DNA from: Pseudomonas coleopterorum
Lineage (GTDB): Bacteria; Pseudomonadota; Gammaproteobacteria; Pseudomonadales; Pseudomonadaceae
Length of the DNA stretch: 64,000 bases
Direction: 5' to 3'
Assembly: GCF_900105555.1 (NCBI RefSeq)
Contig: NZ_FNTZ01000001.1
Coordinates: 992,001-1,056,000 of the forward strand
Shown: piece by piece, positions 37,903 to 46,435 of the stretch
Numbering within the stretch: the stretch's first letter is position 1
How the letters are laid out: each line of letters opens with the position of its first letter
Made by a program: the position numbers and the translations under genes
The notes under the pieces: generated by a model
What the model saw: only the letters and a program-made list of their open reading frames with translations
The model's database searches: none
Told to the model about the DNA's origin: nothing

Positions 37903-37990
37903 GAAGATCCTCGGGTCGTGAGCGCGTGGGAGGGCTCAAGAATAGTGGAAGGTTGAAAAAATGTTACGACTGGATTAATAGCTTACTAAC

Positions 37991-38021
37991 GAATATACTT
38001 ACATTCGTGGTTGTTTGTAAA
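37991..38021. promoter_or_regulatory. TtgR operator
   Basis: The inverted, partly palindromic sequence starting GAATATACTTACATTCGTGG and ending TTGTTTGTAAA matches the P. putida TtgR operator closely. It lies in the 257-bp ttgA-ttgR gap where both promoters overlap. Confidence 0.85.
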
Positions 38022-38159
38022 CAACTTGATGGCCTGATGCCCGCGACGAGGCGGCGCACCATCGACATTCGGGACAAGCCCCGCACAAAAGGGATTCCCG
38101 GCCTGAGCACGCGCCGCGTATCGCATGGCCCGTGCATTGAAGATTGAGGTTCTACTGCC

Positions 38160-38792
38160 ATGGTTCGCCGTACCAAAGAGGAAGCCCAGGAAACCCGAAG
38201 CCAGATTCTCGAGGCCGCCGAACAGGCTTTCTACGAGCGCGGTGTGGCTCGCACGACCTTGGCCGACATCGCAACCCTGGCCGGGGTGACGCGCGGCGCC
38301 ATCTATTGGCACTTCAGCAACAAGGCCGATCTGGTCCAGGCCATGCTCGACAGCCTGCAGGAACCGCTCGAGGAATTGGCCCAGGCCAGCGAAAGCGAGG
38401 ATGAGCCCGATCCACTGGGTTGCATGCGCAAGCTGCTGATCCGCCTGTTCCAGCAGATCGCCGTGGACCCCAAGACCCGCCGTCTCAACGAAATTCTGCA
38501 TCATAAGTGCGAGTTCACCGATGAAATGTGTGACATGCGTCGCCAACGTCAGACGGTCAGCATCGACTGCAATGTGCGCATCGAACGCTCGCTGAGAAAT
38601 GCGGTGAACCGCGAACAGCTGCCGCGTGACCTGGATACCGTCAGGGCCGCCATCGCCTTGCACGCCTATATAGATGGCATGATCGGTCAATGGTTGCTGG
38701 TCCCTGACAGTTTCGACCTTTTCCAGGAGGCCGAGCGTTGGGTGGACCTGAGCCTGCAAACGCTGAGCCTGACGCCGGCGTTGCGCAAATAA
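38160..38792 (+). CDS. ttgR: TetR-family repressor TtgR
   Basis: Drug-binding repressor of the ttgABC operon, 210 residues, same length as the P. putida protein. N-terminal HTH region [22 protein letters not shown] (about residues 32-53) with a C-terminal multidrug pocket. It represses itself and ttgABC through the operator upstream; antibiotics and flavonoids release it. Confidence 0.96.
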   Translation: MVRRTKEEAQETRSQILEAAEQAFYERGVARTTLADIATLAGVTRGAIYWHFSNKADLVQAMLDSLQEPLEELAQASESEDEPDPLGCMRKLLIRLFQQIAVDPKTRRLNEILHHKCEFTDEMCDMRRQRQTVSIDCNVRIERSLRNAVNREQLPRDLDTVRAAIALHAYIDGMIGQWLLVPDSFDLFQEAERWVDLSLQTLSLTPALRK

Positions 38793-38889
38793 AGTTGTGA
38801 ATCAAGTTGTAACACTGCCCCCGCTCGCGCCATCATCGACCTTACCCGCCCGGTCGGTACCCTTTCATCATCCTGTTGCGAGCGTGTGA

Positions 38890-39786
38890 ATGAGCGTGCA
38901 AAACCCGTTGCTTACTGGGGCCAGCCAGCCGCTGCGCGGTATCGCGCTGATCTGTCTGGCGACGTTGCTGTTCGCCAGCCACGACGCCTTGTCCAAGTAC
39001 CTCTCCGGGTTTTTTCCCATCGTCGTGGTGGTGTGGGCGCGCTATGTGGTGCACACCCTGTTGATGCTGGCCATCTTCGTGCCGCAGACCGGTTTGTCCA
39101 CGGTCATCCGCACCAAGCGACCCGGATTGCAGCTGCTGCGAGCGCTGTGCCTGATCGCCACCAGCCTGTTCTTCACCACCAGCCTGCGTTACATACCGTT
39201 GGCCGAGGCCACCGCGGTGAACTTCCTGGCGCCATTGCTGGTGACGGCGCTGTCGGTGCCGCTGCTCAAGGAAGTCGTCACCCGCGCGCAGTGGGCGGCG
39301 GTCATCACGGGCTTCATCGGTGTACTCATCGTCATCAGGCCCGGCGGTGCCTTGTTCACCCCGGCCATCATCCTGCCGCTGATTTCCGCGTTCTTCTTCG
39401 GTCTGTACCAGCTGCTCACGCGCAAGCTCAGCGGCATCGACAGCCCGACCACTAGCAACTTTCTTGCCGGTATCTTCAACACCCTGATCATGAGCGCGGT
39501 GCTGCCGTTCTTCTGGCAAGCACCGGGCTGGATCGATGCCTTGTTCATGGTGGGGCTGGGCACCTGCGGCATGTTGGGGCATCTGCTGCTGACCCAGGCC
39601 TTCCGCCATGCCGCGCCGGCGTTGCTGGCGCCGTTCAGCTACGGGCAGATCCTGTTTGCCGGCATGTATGGTTACCTGATCTTCGACCACACCCCGGATA
39701 TCTTCGGGGTGGTGGGCATCAGCGTCATCTGCCTCAGTGGCCTGGCCGTGGCCTGGGCCCAACGCAAGAAGCGACCGGCTGTTTGA
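38890..39786 (+). CDS. DMT-superfamily (EamA) exporter
   Basis: Inner-membrane protein of 298 residues with ten TM helices in two EamA repeats, a drug/metabolite exporter family. Typical features are the N-terminal CLATLLFASHDALSKYL and PLAEATAVNFLAPLLV at the end of repeat one. The substrate is unknown. It follows ttgR on the same strand but after a 97-bp gap. Confidence 0.87.
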   Translation: MSVQNPLLTGASQPLRGIALICLATLLFASHDALSKYLSGFFPIVVVVWARYVVHTLLMLAIFVPQTGLSTVIRTKRPGLQLLRALCLIATSLFFTTSLRYIPLAEATAVNFLAPLLVTALSVPLLKEVVTRAQWAAVITGFIGVLIVIRPGGALFTPAIILPLISAFFFGLYQLLTRKLSGIDSPTTSNFLAGIFNTLIMSAVLPFFWQAPGWIDALFMVGLGTCGMLGHLLLTQAFRHAAPALLAPFSYGQILFAGMYGYLIFDHTPDIFGVVGISVICLSGLAVAWAQRKKRPAV

Positions 39787-39790
39787 GCAG

Positions 39791-39945
39791 GCCCCTTCGC
39801 GGGTAGAGCCCGCTCCCACAGATCAAGCAACTTCGCTCCACCCCTTGTGGGAGCGGGTTCTACCCGCGAAGAGGCCAGACCTGCCCCCCATACAAGCTAC
39901 TTCTCCCACTCCCTTGTGGGAGCGGGTTCTACCCGCGAAGGGGCC
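39791..39945. repeat. REP cluster, three arms
   Basis: One arm in one direction (39791-39821) and two in the other (39846-39876 and 39915-39945), of the variant CGGGTAGAGCCCGCTCCC. This short TAGAG form differs from the GCAGAG form elsewhere in the window. Confidence 0.85.
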
Positions 39946-39965
39946 GGACCTGCTTAGCACACACG

Positions 39966-41474
39966 TCACTTCTCCCCATGCCCACGGCCACGCAGTTCCA
40001 GATTGGGCAGCGCCAGTGCCACGGCCAGTCCCAGCAGCGAAATACCGGCACTGGCCCACAGCAGGTGTTGAAAGGTCTGCCCCAGTTCCAGACGCAAGGC
40101 GTCCCGTGCCGGGCCTGCCGCCGCATTGAGCCCGGTCAGCAGCACATTGTCGCCCATCGCTTCGAGGCCGTGACCGCCCAAGGCACTGTCCGCCAACTGC
40201 ACGCCATGCAACATGGCCAGGAGCAGGGCCGACAGGCAGGCCACCCCAACCGCGCCCCCCAGCGAGCGAAATAATGCCAGGGTGCTGGTCGCCACACCAA
40301 TGTCCCTGGCCTGCACCGAGTTCTGCGCGCCCACCAGCGACGTGGGAAACTGCAGACCACAGGCAAAGCCGGTCAACAACATGAAGCCCACGCTGAGCAG
40401 CAGGTTGTCCGGCGGGCTGAACGACATGCCCACAATTCCCAGCGGAGCGAGCAAGGCCCCAGTCAGGATGATCGGTTTGTAGCGCCCGGTCTGTGAAGTC
40501 CGACGCCCGCCCAGGAACGCGCCAATCGGCAGGCCCAGCGCCAGCGGCAGCAGGTACAGCGCCGCCGCATCGGCCCCGGCCCCGGTAACGGTCTGGAAAC
40601 GCAGGGGCATCATCACGCTCAGGCCAATGGCCTGAAAACTGGTGAAAAACACCGAGCACCAGCACAGCACCGCCGCTGGAATGGCGAACAGGTGCAGCGG
40701 CAGTAGAGGCTCGCGAAAGCGTCGCTCATGCCAGACGAAACCCAGCAGTGCCACCACGGCCACCACCAGCAGGCCCCACACCTGCGTGTCGCCCAGCCCA
40801 TGGCCCTGGCCGATGCGGGTGATGCTCATCAGCAAGGTACTCAAACCGATGATCATCAGCACCGTGCCCAGGTAGTCGATGATCGGCGTGCGCTGCGGAA
40901 TCGGCAGCCCCGCCAATTTGCGGTTGGCGTACCAACAGGCGAATGCGCCCATCGGCAGGTTGATCAAAAACACCCAGCGCCACGACAGGTACTGGGTCAT
41001 GTAGCCGCCCAGCACCGGCCCCAACACACTGGCCGCGGCGTACATACTGCTGAAATACCCTTGGTAGCGACCGCGCTCGCGGGGCGGCACCACGTCACCG
41101 ATGATTGCCTGGCTGACCGATATCATGCCGCCAGCACCCACCCCTTGCAGCAGGCGCGCCAGCACCAGCTGCTCCATGCTCTGCGCCATGCCGCAGAACA
41201 GCGACGCGACGGTGAACAGTCCGGTGCCGATGAGGATCATTCGCCGACGGCCATACAGGTCGCCCAGCTTGCCGTAGATCGGCGTGGCCACGGTCATGGC
41301 CACCATGTAGCCGGAAATCACCCAGGCTAGCCGGTCGACGTCGTTGAACTGCGCGGAGATGGCCGGCATCGAGACCGCAACGATGGTCTGATCCAGGGCG
41401 CCGAGAAAAATGGCCAGCATCAAGGCCACCAGAATGCTCTTGATGGCCGGCGGGGAATGGCTGAGATCGGTCAC
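39966..41474 (-). CDS. MFS multidrug transporter, DHA2 (EmrB/QacA) family, 14 TM
   Basis: Drug:H+ antiporter of 502 residues. DHA2 marks include LGALDQTIVAVSMPAIS (motif D1, residues 20-36), GKLGDLYGRRRMI and LGPVLGGYMTQYLSWRWVF (motif C). A 14-bp palindrome in its promoter suggests a dedicated regulator; the AraC gene next upstream on the same strand is a candidate. The substrate is unknown. Confidence 0.9.
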   Translation of the reverse strand: MTDLSHSPPAIKSILVALMLAIFLGALDQTIVAVSMPAISAQFNDVDRLAWVISGYMVAMTVATPIYGKLGDLYGRRRMILIGTGLFTVASLFCGMAQSMEQLVLARLLQGVGAGGMISVSQAIIGDVVPPRERGRYQGYFSSMYAAASVLGPVLGGYMTQYLSWRWVFLINLPMGAFACWYANRKLAGLPIPQRTPIIDYLGTVLMIIGLSTLLMSITRIGQGHGLGDTQVWGLLVVAVVALLGFVWHERRFREPLLPLHLFAIPAAVLCWCSVFFTSFQAIGLSVMMPLRFQTVTGAGADAAALYLLPLALGLPIGAFLGGRRTSQTGRYKPIILTGALLAPLGIVGMSFSPPDNLLLSVGFMLLTGFACGLQFPTSLVGAQNSVQARDIGVATSTLALFRSLGGAVGVACLSALLLAMLHGVQLADSALGGHGLEAMGDNVLLTGLNAAAGPARDALRLELGQTFQHLLWASAGISLLGLAVALALPNLELRGRGHGEK

Positions 41475-41536
41475 AGGTAGGCCTGTAGGGAAACGCCGAG
41501 ACCAGATGGCCGCGGGCCGTGGCTTCGAGTGTACTG

Positions 41537-41550
41537 GATAGCTAGCTATC
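41537..41550. promoter_or_regulatory. Palindromic operator candidate upstream of the DHA2 pump
   Basis: Perfect 14-bp palindrome GATAGCTAGCTATC, 62 bp ahead of the pump start codon on the minus strand and followed by CTATCGG. Such a symmetric site typically binds a dimeric repressor. Confidence 0.5.
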
Positions 41551-41597
41551 GGTTCTATCGGTGACCCAGTGTTTTTTCCAGGTCTGTCTGCTCGGCC

Positions 41598-42527
41598 CTA
41601 CAGACTGATCCGCAGCCGTGCCAGATCGCGCACCGGCGGCGCGCCGAAATGGCGGCTGTATTCGCGGCTGAACTGGGAAGGGCTTTCGTAACCCACTCGA
41701 TACCCGGCCGCCGAGGCGTCGAGGTCTTCGCTGAGCATCAGCCGGCGCGCCTCCTGCAAACGAAGCTGTTTCTGATATTGCAGCGGGCTCATGGACGTCA
41801 CCGCCTTGAAGCGGTGGTGCAGGGTGGACACGCTCAGGTTGACTTCCCGGGCCAGGTCTTCGATGCGCAGACTGCGATGGAAATGCCGGTTGATCCAGGC
41901 GATGGCTTGGCTCACGCGATGGGTCTGACTGTGCGCCACCGCGATTTCGTACAGTCGATGACCTTGTTGCCCGCCCAACAGACGGTAGAGGATTTCCCGC
42001 CGCACCAGGGGTGCCAGCACGGCAATGTCCCGTGGAGTCTCAAGCAGCCGGACCAGGCGCAGCACGGCATCCAGAAAGGCCGTGTCCATTCGCTCCACGT
42101 ACAGGCCGCGCTGGGTCGAGCGCGTGGGCACACCCAACGGTCCGGCGTCGGCGATCACTGCGTTGATTTCCTCGGGGTCGATGTCCAGCCGCAGCGACAG
42201 GCTGGGATCGTGCGGGGTGGCATCGAGGATCCGTCCCGAGACCGGCATGGCCACCGACACCACCAGAAAATTCAACGGATCGTAGACATAGCGCTCATCG
42301 CCCAGGCGCACTTCCTTGCTGCCATTGGCAAGAATGCACAGCGCCGGTTGGACCAGGGCCGGGAATGACTGCACGCATTCCTCATAACGTACCAGGCGCA
42401 GGCCGCTGATCGCGGTGCCATGGTCGCCTGGCGTCTGGGCGCCGCGCGCGATGCGCTCGGCCAGTTCGCGACGGCTGTGTTCCAGAGCAGGATCCAGCGG
42501 TAACAAAGCAGGGGCGGAGAGGGTCAT
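41598..42527 (-). CDS. AraC-family regulator (AraC_N type)
   Basis: Transcription factor of 309 residues. The N-terminal half is a cupin-like AraC_N domain (SGRILDATPHDPSLSLRLDI); the C-terminal half has two HTH motifs, RIEDLAREVNLSVSTLHHRF and YRVGYESPSQFSREYSRHFG. This class, like E. coli YqhC, often responds to small electrophiles or aldehydes. Neighbours do not fix its target; the DHA2 pump downstream on the same strand or the small monooxygenase gene upstream are options. Confidence 0.88.
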   Translation of the reverse strand: MTLSAPALLPLDPALEHSRRELAERIARGAQTPGDHGTAISGLRLVRYEECVQSFPALVQPALCILANGSKEVRLGDERYVYDPLNFLVVSVAMPVSGRILDATPHDPSLSLRLDIDPEEINAVIADAGPLGVPTRSTQRGLYVERMDTAFLDAVLRLVRLLETPRDIAVLAPLVRREILYRLLGGQQGHRLYEIAVAHSQTHRVSQAIAWINRHFHRSLRIEDLAREVNLSVSTLHHRFKAVTSMSPLQYQKQLRLQEARRLMLSEDLDASAAGYRVGYESPSQFSREYSRHFGAPPVRDLARLRISL

Positions 42528-42839
42528 GCGGGCTCCAGGATCTGTACATCACATGAGACGAGGATAATCCGCGCTTAATGCCAGAGGTAGACGATAGCTG
42601 CCGGATGTTTGCCCAATCCTGCGAACTTGCGTCAGGGCCTTGTGCATACCGCAGCAGGCAGTATCGGCGGGCACGTCTGAAAGCGCCCAAAATAAGCCAT
42701 ACCGGTTGAACGAAGCTGCAACCCGGCAGGATCGGGCAAGACCTTGACAGGAAACGGCTAACCCCTGCGGTCCGGGGTTGCGTAACGTTGTCGCTGCAAC
42801 TGTGTTCACCGCAGAACGTTCAATCAGGGAGAGTCGAGC
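42528..42839. other. Intergenic region without a supported gene
   Basis: This 312-bp divergent gap between the araC-type gene and the ABM-like gene contains a small hairpin (AACCCC at 42760-42765 with GGGGTT at 42774-42779) and a TTGACA at 42744-42749 without a matching -10. Nothing else recognised. Confidence 0.6.
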
Positions 42840-43163
42840 ATGAACTCATTTTCTACCGTCAGTCATTGTGCCCTGGTCACCGCCCGGCCAGGTGATTCGG
42901 AGCGGGTCGGGCTGGGTTTGTCGGCGCTGGTACGGCCCGCGCTGGCCATGCCTGGCTGTCTGCACTTTGCGGTTCAGCGCAGTCACGGCGACGAGCGACT
43001 GTGGCAGGTGGCTGGCGTTTGGCGCGATCAGGCCGCAATGACCGCCTGGCTCAACTCGCCGGGCATGCAGGTGTTCTCCGATCTGGTCCACGGCCTGCTG
43101 GTGACCAGCCTCGACCTGCACACCTTCGGTGACGCGGCGCTCGAACATGCCAGTGCGGCCTGA
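42840..43163 (+). CDS. Antibiotic biosynthesis monooxygenase-like (ABM) domain protein
   Basis: Small ferredoxin-fold protein of 107 residues. The pattern RPALAMPGCLHFAVQRSHGD followed by ERLWQVAGVWRDQAAMTAWL is the usual ABM arrangement, one short domain as in YgiN-type quinol monooxygenases. AGGGAGAG precedes the ATG. The substrate is unknown. It may be linked to the divergent AraC-type regulator. Confidence 0.72.
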   Translation: MNSFSTVSHCALVTARPGDSERVGLGLSALVRPALAMPGCLHFAVQRSHGDERLWQVAGVWRDQAAMTAWLNSPGMQVFSDLVHGLLVTSLDLHTFGDAALEHASAA

Positions 43164-43205
43164 GCCGCGTACAATCGCGGCTTTTCCATCGGCCCGAGGT
43201 ACGTC

Positions 43206-43445
43206 ATGGCACGCAAGGTATTCGAACATCACGAAGCGGTTTCGGCAGTAGTGCCGGAGGCGGGCAGTTACCGCGCCGCCATTGCCATCAAGGCGCTGGA
43301 GGGCGGCGGCGCCCCGCGTTTCCACAAGGTGCTCGATGGCCAGTCGTTCGCCACCGCCCACGAGGCCGATAGCGCTGCCGCCGAGGTCTTGTCGACACTG
43401 GCCCATGTCGACGAAGAGGGCGAACCGGTGTTTACGCCTATTTGA
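43206..43445 (+). CDS. Conserved small protein, function unknown
   Basis: A 79-residue soluble protein (MARKVFEHHEAVSAVVPEAG start) with a GAGGT ribosome site and normal codon bias. It has no domain I recognise. Its last eight bases overlap the end of the convergent flavin reductase gene. Confidence 0.65.
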   Translation: MARKVFEHHEAVSAVVPEAGSYRAAIAIKALEGGGAPRFHKVLDGQSFATAHEADSAAAEVLSTLAHVDEEGEPVFTPI

Positions 43446-44064
43446 CCTGTGGCCGGTGCATCTGGAACAGCGCCTGCGGACCGATCTCGAAGTAATCGGC
43501 CGGGCCGCCGCCACGCAGGATCGGGCCGGCCGCTGCGGTGTCGTAGATGCCGTCCTTGAGCAGTGACTTGGCAATGTGCACCGCCACCACCTCACCCAGA
43601 ATCAACCAGGTGGGCACCTCTTGCTGATCGGCGCCCTTGAGTTGAATGATCTGAGTGACCTTGCATTCGAATGACACCGGCGCTTCGAGCACCCGCGGCA
43701 CGCTGACGATTTTCGAAGGCGCGTGCTGCAAACCGCTGAGTTCGAACTCGTCGACTTCGGGACCCACCGCCGCGCAGCTCTGGTTCATCTGCTCGGCCAG
43801 GGCGCGAGTCGACAGATTCCAGACGAATTCGCCGGTCTGTTCGATGTTGTTCAGGCTGTCCTTGCGTCCCACACTGGCGAAGCCAATGATCGGCGGCGTG
43901 TAGTTGAAGGCGTTGAAGAAGCTGTAGGGCGCCAGGTTCAGACGACCTTCGCGGTCCTGGGAAGAGATCCAGCCGATCGGCCGCGGGCCGACGATGGCGT
44001 TGAACGGGTCGTGGGGCAAACCATGGCCCTTGGCGGGTTCGTAGTAGTAGGTGTCATCCGACAT
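43438..44064 (-). CDS. Flavin reductase-like FMN-binding protein
   Basis: Split-barrel flavoprotein of 208 residues (flavin_reduct family). Motifs FNAIVGPRPIGWISSQD near residue 20 and LNLAPYSFFNAFNYTPPIIGF are the FMN-binding core. Members reduce flavin for two-component monooxygenases or act alone; no partner oxygenase is seen next to it. Confidence 0.87.
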   Translation of the reverse strand: MSDDTYYYEPAKGHGLPHDPFNAIVGPRPIGWISSQDREGRLNLAPYSFFNAFNYTPPIIGFASVGRKDSLNNIEQTGEFVWNLSTRALAEQMNQSCAAVGPEVDEFELSGLQHAPSKIVSVPRVLEAPVSFECKVTQIIQLKGADQQEVPTWLILGEVVAVHIAKSLLKDGIYDTAAAGPILRGGGPADYFEIGPQALFQMHRPQVK

Positions 44065-44173
44065 CGGGGGCAGTCCTCAGCGTTCAAGTGCCCCCAGTGT
44101 GCGTTGCCGTGGGTATCAGTGCAATGAACGGTCGACAGATGCGCAATGTGCATCGTGTAACCCCAGCAGCAGG

Positions 44174-44380
44174 TCAGTTGTGCATTAGCGCAAGGGCAGC
44201 AGCGGCTGCGAAGACGAAGGTGGCGGTTGCAGCGCCCATCGCGAACGAGAATATGGCAGGGCAAGTGGAAGCGGGCGCCGATTCCGCCTGGCGCATTTCT
44301 TCGGTGAAGGCTGCAACCTCATTGTGAAGCTGTTCGAACTGTCGGCGTTGAATGCAGGCATTCTTGAGGGACGTAGACAT
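44174..44380 (-). CDS. Small single-TM protein, copy 1
   Basis: A 68-residue protein with a charged N-terminal helix (RRQFEQLHNEVAAFTEEMRQAE, residues 12-33) and one C-terminal TM segment ending LALMHN. AGGA lies nine bases before the ATG. Its plan resembles the second small gene at 44647; the two TM segments share a FAxGAAxAT-like pattern. No family recognised. Confidence 0.55.
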   Translation of the reverse strand: MSTSLKNACIQRRQFEQLHNEVAAFTEEMRQAESAPASTCPAIFSFAMGAATATFVFAAAAALALMHN

Positions 44381-44503
44381 GTCTGATTATCCTGTCGGGC
44401 GGACTTCGTCTGCTATGCAAACTCTGTATCAAATGTGCCCCCGCTAGCCTTGAAAAACAAGCTGCGTCGGCATGGAATGCACTCTGGCAAATACCTCACC
44501 GTT

Positions 44504-44596
44504 CCTGTAGCCGCGGCGCGAGTCGCGTCGGCGGTAGATACAGAAGTGTAGATGCACCGCGTTGATTCCGGACGCGGCTTGCACCGCTGCTACAGG
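44504..44596. repeat. Inverted-repeat element between the two small TM genes
   Basis: Outer arms CCTGTAGC (44504-44511) and GCTACAGG (44589-44596) with an inner CCGCGT/ACGCGG (about 44558-44577) give a REP-like foldback different from the TGTGGGAGCGGG repeats elsewhere. Confidence 0.5.
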
Positions 44597-44646
44597 GACG
44601 TGCGGTATCAGTTGCAGCAGATGTCTGGTGCCGCGGCGAAAGAGCT

Positions 44647-44850
44647 TCAAATGGCGAAAAAACGGATCAGCAAGGTAAAGGTTGCCACAATCGCTGTAGC
44701 CAGCGCAGCACCTACGGCGAAGGGATACCATTCTGATTCTCGCCTGAACTTCAAAGCTTCAGCATTCAATTTGCGGCTTTCGGCCATGAATTTTCGTATC
44801 TCGACATTCAGCTTTTCCAGCTCCAACGTCTCACGTCGGTGATCAGACAT
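44647..44850 (-). CDS. Small single-TM protein, copy 2
   Basis: A 67-residue protein starting MSDHRRETLELEKLNVEIRK. The first 40 residues are a charged, heptad-like coiled coil; a Trp-Tyr-Pro then leads into one TM helix (FAVGAALATAIVATFTLLIRF). A good AAGGAA ribosome site precedes the ATG. Same architecture as the 68-residue gene 266 bp away on the same strand. Function unknown; membrane-tethered adaptor or small toxin-like protein are both possible. Confidence 0.6.
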   Translation of the reverse strand: MSDHRRETLELEKLNVEIRKFMAESRKLNAEALKFRRESEWYPFAVGAALATAIVATFTLLIRFFAI

Positions 44851-44956
44851 TCTGATGCTTCCTTTCGAAATGGAATCGCGCTCCGTGCGCTGGTGATAAA
44901 TGCTCATGCCTTGACCGATGATGACACTGCCCGGCTTTCGCCGGGCGTGCCTGGCT

Positions 44957-46276
44957 TCAGTCCGTTTCGATCCGCGAGTGCTTCTGGGTGTCCTTCATGA
45001 ACACGTACACCAGCAGCGAGCAGGCGATGCAGGCGGTCACGTACCAGTAGTAGCCGGTTTCCATGCCGATCTGCTTGAACCACAGCGCGATCAGTTCGGC
45101 GGTGCCGCCGAAGACCGATACGGTCAGTGCGTAGGGCAGGCCGACGCCCAGGGCGCGGATCTCGGTGGGGAACAGCTCAGCCTTGACCACTGCGTTGATG
45201 GAGGTGTATCCGCTGACGATGATCAGCGCCGCCATGATCAGGAAGAACGCGCCCCACCAGGTTTCAATGGTGTGCAGGGTGGTCAGGATGGGGACGGTGC
45301 ACAGGGTGCCCAGTACGCCGAAGGCGATCAGGATCGGGCGGCGTCCGACCTTGTCGGAAAGGGCGCCGATGACCGGTTGCAGGCACATGAACAGGAACAA
45401 CGTGGCGGCCGAGATGGCCGTCGAGTCGGCCTTGCTGAAGCCTACCGTGTTGACCAGGTACTTCTGCATGTAGGTGGTGTAGGTGTAGAACGCCAGCGTA
45501 CCGCCCATGGTCAGGCCGACCACGGTCAGCAGTTCCTTGGGGTGGCGCAACAGGGTGCGCATCGTGCTTTCCTTGGAGACCTTTTTCTGGGTGAAGGATT
45601 CGGTCTCTTCCATACCGCGACGCAGCCACAAAGCAACCACGGCGCACAGTGCACCGATCACGAAGGGTACGCGCCAGCCCCAGCTCAGCAGCTGTTCTTC
45701 GGTGAGCGTCTGTTGCAGCACGATCAGCACCGCCAGCGCGATCAACTGACCGGAGATCAGGGTGACGTACTGGAAACTGGAAAAGAAACCACGCCGCTCG
45801 CGGGTGGCCATCTCGCTCAGGTAGGTGGCGGAGGTGCCGTACTCACCGCCTACCGAGAGGCCCTGCATCAGCCGCGCGAGGACCAGCAGCACCGGCGCCC
45901 AGATGCCGATGGTTTCGTAGCCCGGTGTCAGGGCGATCACCAGCGAGCCGAAGCACATCAGCAGGACCGAGGCCATCAGCGCCGCCTTGCGGCCTTTGCG
46001 GTCGGCATACAGGCCCATCAGCCAGCCGCCGATGGGGCGCATCAGAAACCCGACGGCGAAGATCGCGGCAGTGTTCAGCAACTGGGCGTTAAGACTGTCC
46101 TTGGGGAAGAACACTTGGGCGAAGTACAGGGAGAATGCGGCGTAGACGTACCAGTCATACCATTCGACCATGTTGCCGACCGAACCGCTGAAGATCGATT
46201 TGACCCGGCTGGCGGTGGTGCGAGGCGGGGCGGATGCAGCACTTGCCCCGGCGGGCAGGGTGTTTGAGTTATCCAT
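44957..46276 (-). CDS. Alpha-ketoglutarate-type MFS permease
   Basis: Metabolite:H+ symporter of 439 residues, twelve TM. Motifs SGSVGNMVEWYDWYVYAAF (near residue 31) and [19 protein letters not shown] (near residue 135) place it with KgtP/PcaT. Its close relative in P. aeruginosa (PA5530) carries C5-dicarboxylates under MifS/MifR and sigma-54. Here a sigma-54-type promoter and the matching two-component genes lie directly upstream on the same strand. Confidence 0.9.
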   Translation of the reverse strand: MDNSNTLPAGASAASAPPRTTASRVKSIFSGSVGNMVEWYDWYVYAAFSLYFAQVFFPKDSLNAQLLNTAAIFAVGFLMRPIGGWLMGLYADRKGRKAALMASVLLMCFGSLVIALTPGYETIGIWAPVLLVLARLMQGLSVGGEYGTSATYLSEMATRERRGFFSSFQYVTLISGQLIALAVLIVLQQTLTEEQLLSWGWRVPFVIGALCAVVALWLRRGMEETESFTQKKVSKESTMRTLLRHPKELLTVVGLTMGGTLAFYTYTTYMQKYLVNTVGFSKADSTAISAATLFLFMCLQPVIGALSDKVGRRPILIAFGVLGTLCTVPILTTLHTIETWWGAFFLIMAALIIVSGYTSINAVVKAELFPTEIRALGVGLPYALTVSVFGGTAELIALWFKQIGMETGYYWYVTACIACSLLVYVFMKDTQKHSRIETD

Positions 46277-46331
46277 GATGGAACCTTCTCGTTATTGTTG
46301 GCAGCACGTTGAGTCGCGCTTGCCAAGGCAA

Positions 46332-46348
46332 TAGCAGAAGCCGTGCCA
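46332..46348 (-). promoter_or_regulatory. Sigma-54 (-24/-12) promoter of the permease
   Basis: On the minus strand TGGCACG-GCTT-CTGCTA fits the -24 GG/-12 GC consensus with correct spacing. It is about 57 bp before the permease ATG, and the adjacent gene encodes a sigma-54 activator. Confidence 0.7.
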
Positions 46349-46391
46349 GCCTGCGAAGCCCAGGTTTTGCGGGGGCTTATGCACAAAGTAG

Positions 46392-46435
46392 GCGGATTCT
46401 TGCTGAAACGAGAAGGGTGATAAGCGGATTTTTGC
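46392..46435. promoter_or_regulatory. Paired upstream activator sites (direct repeats)
   Basis: Direct repeats GCGGATTCTTGC (46392-46403) and GCGGATTTTTGC (46424-46435) are 32 bp apart, about three helical turns, upstream of the -24/-12 promoter. They are likely binding sites of the neighbouring response regulator. The second abuts its stop codon. Confidence 0.5.

Noticed and set aside
44504..44596. A small RNA gene between the two TM-protein genes
   Set aside because: The foldback is better explained as a degenerate REP-like repeat; no promoter with terminator pair is seen.
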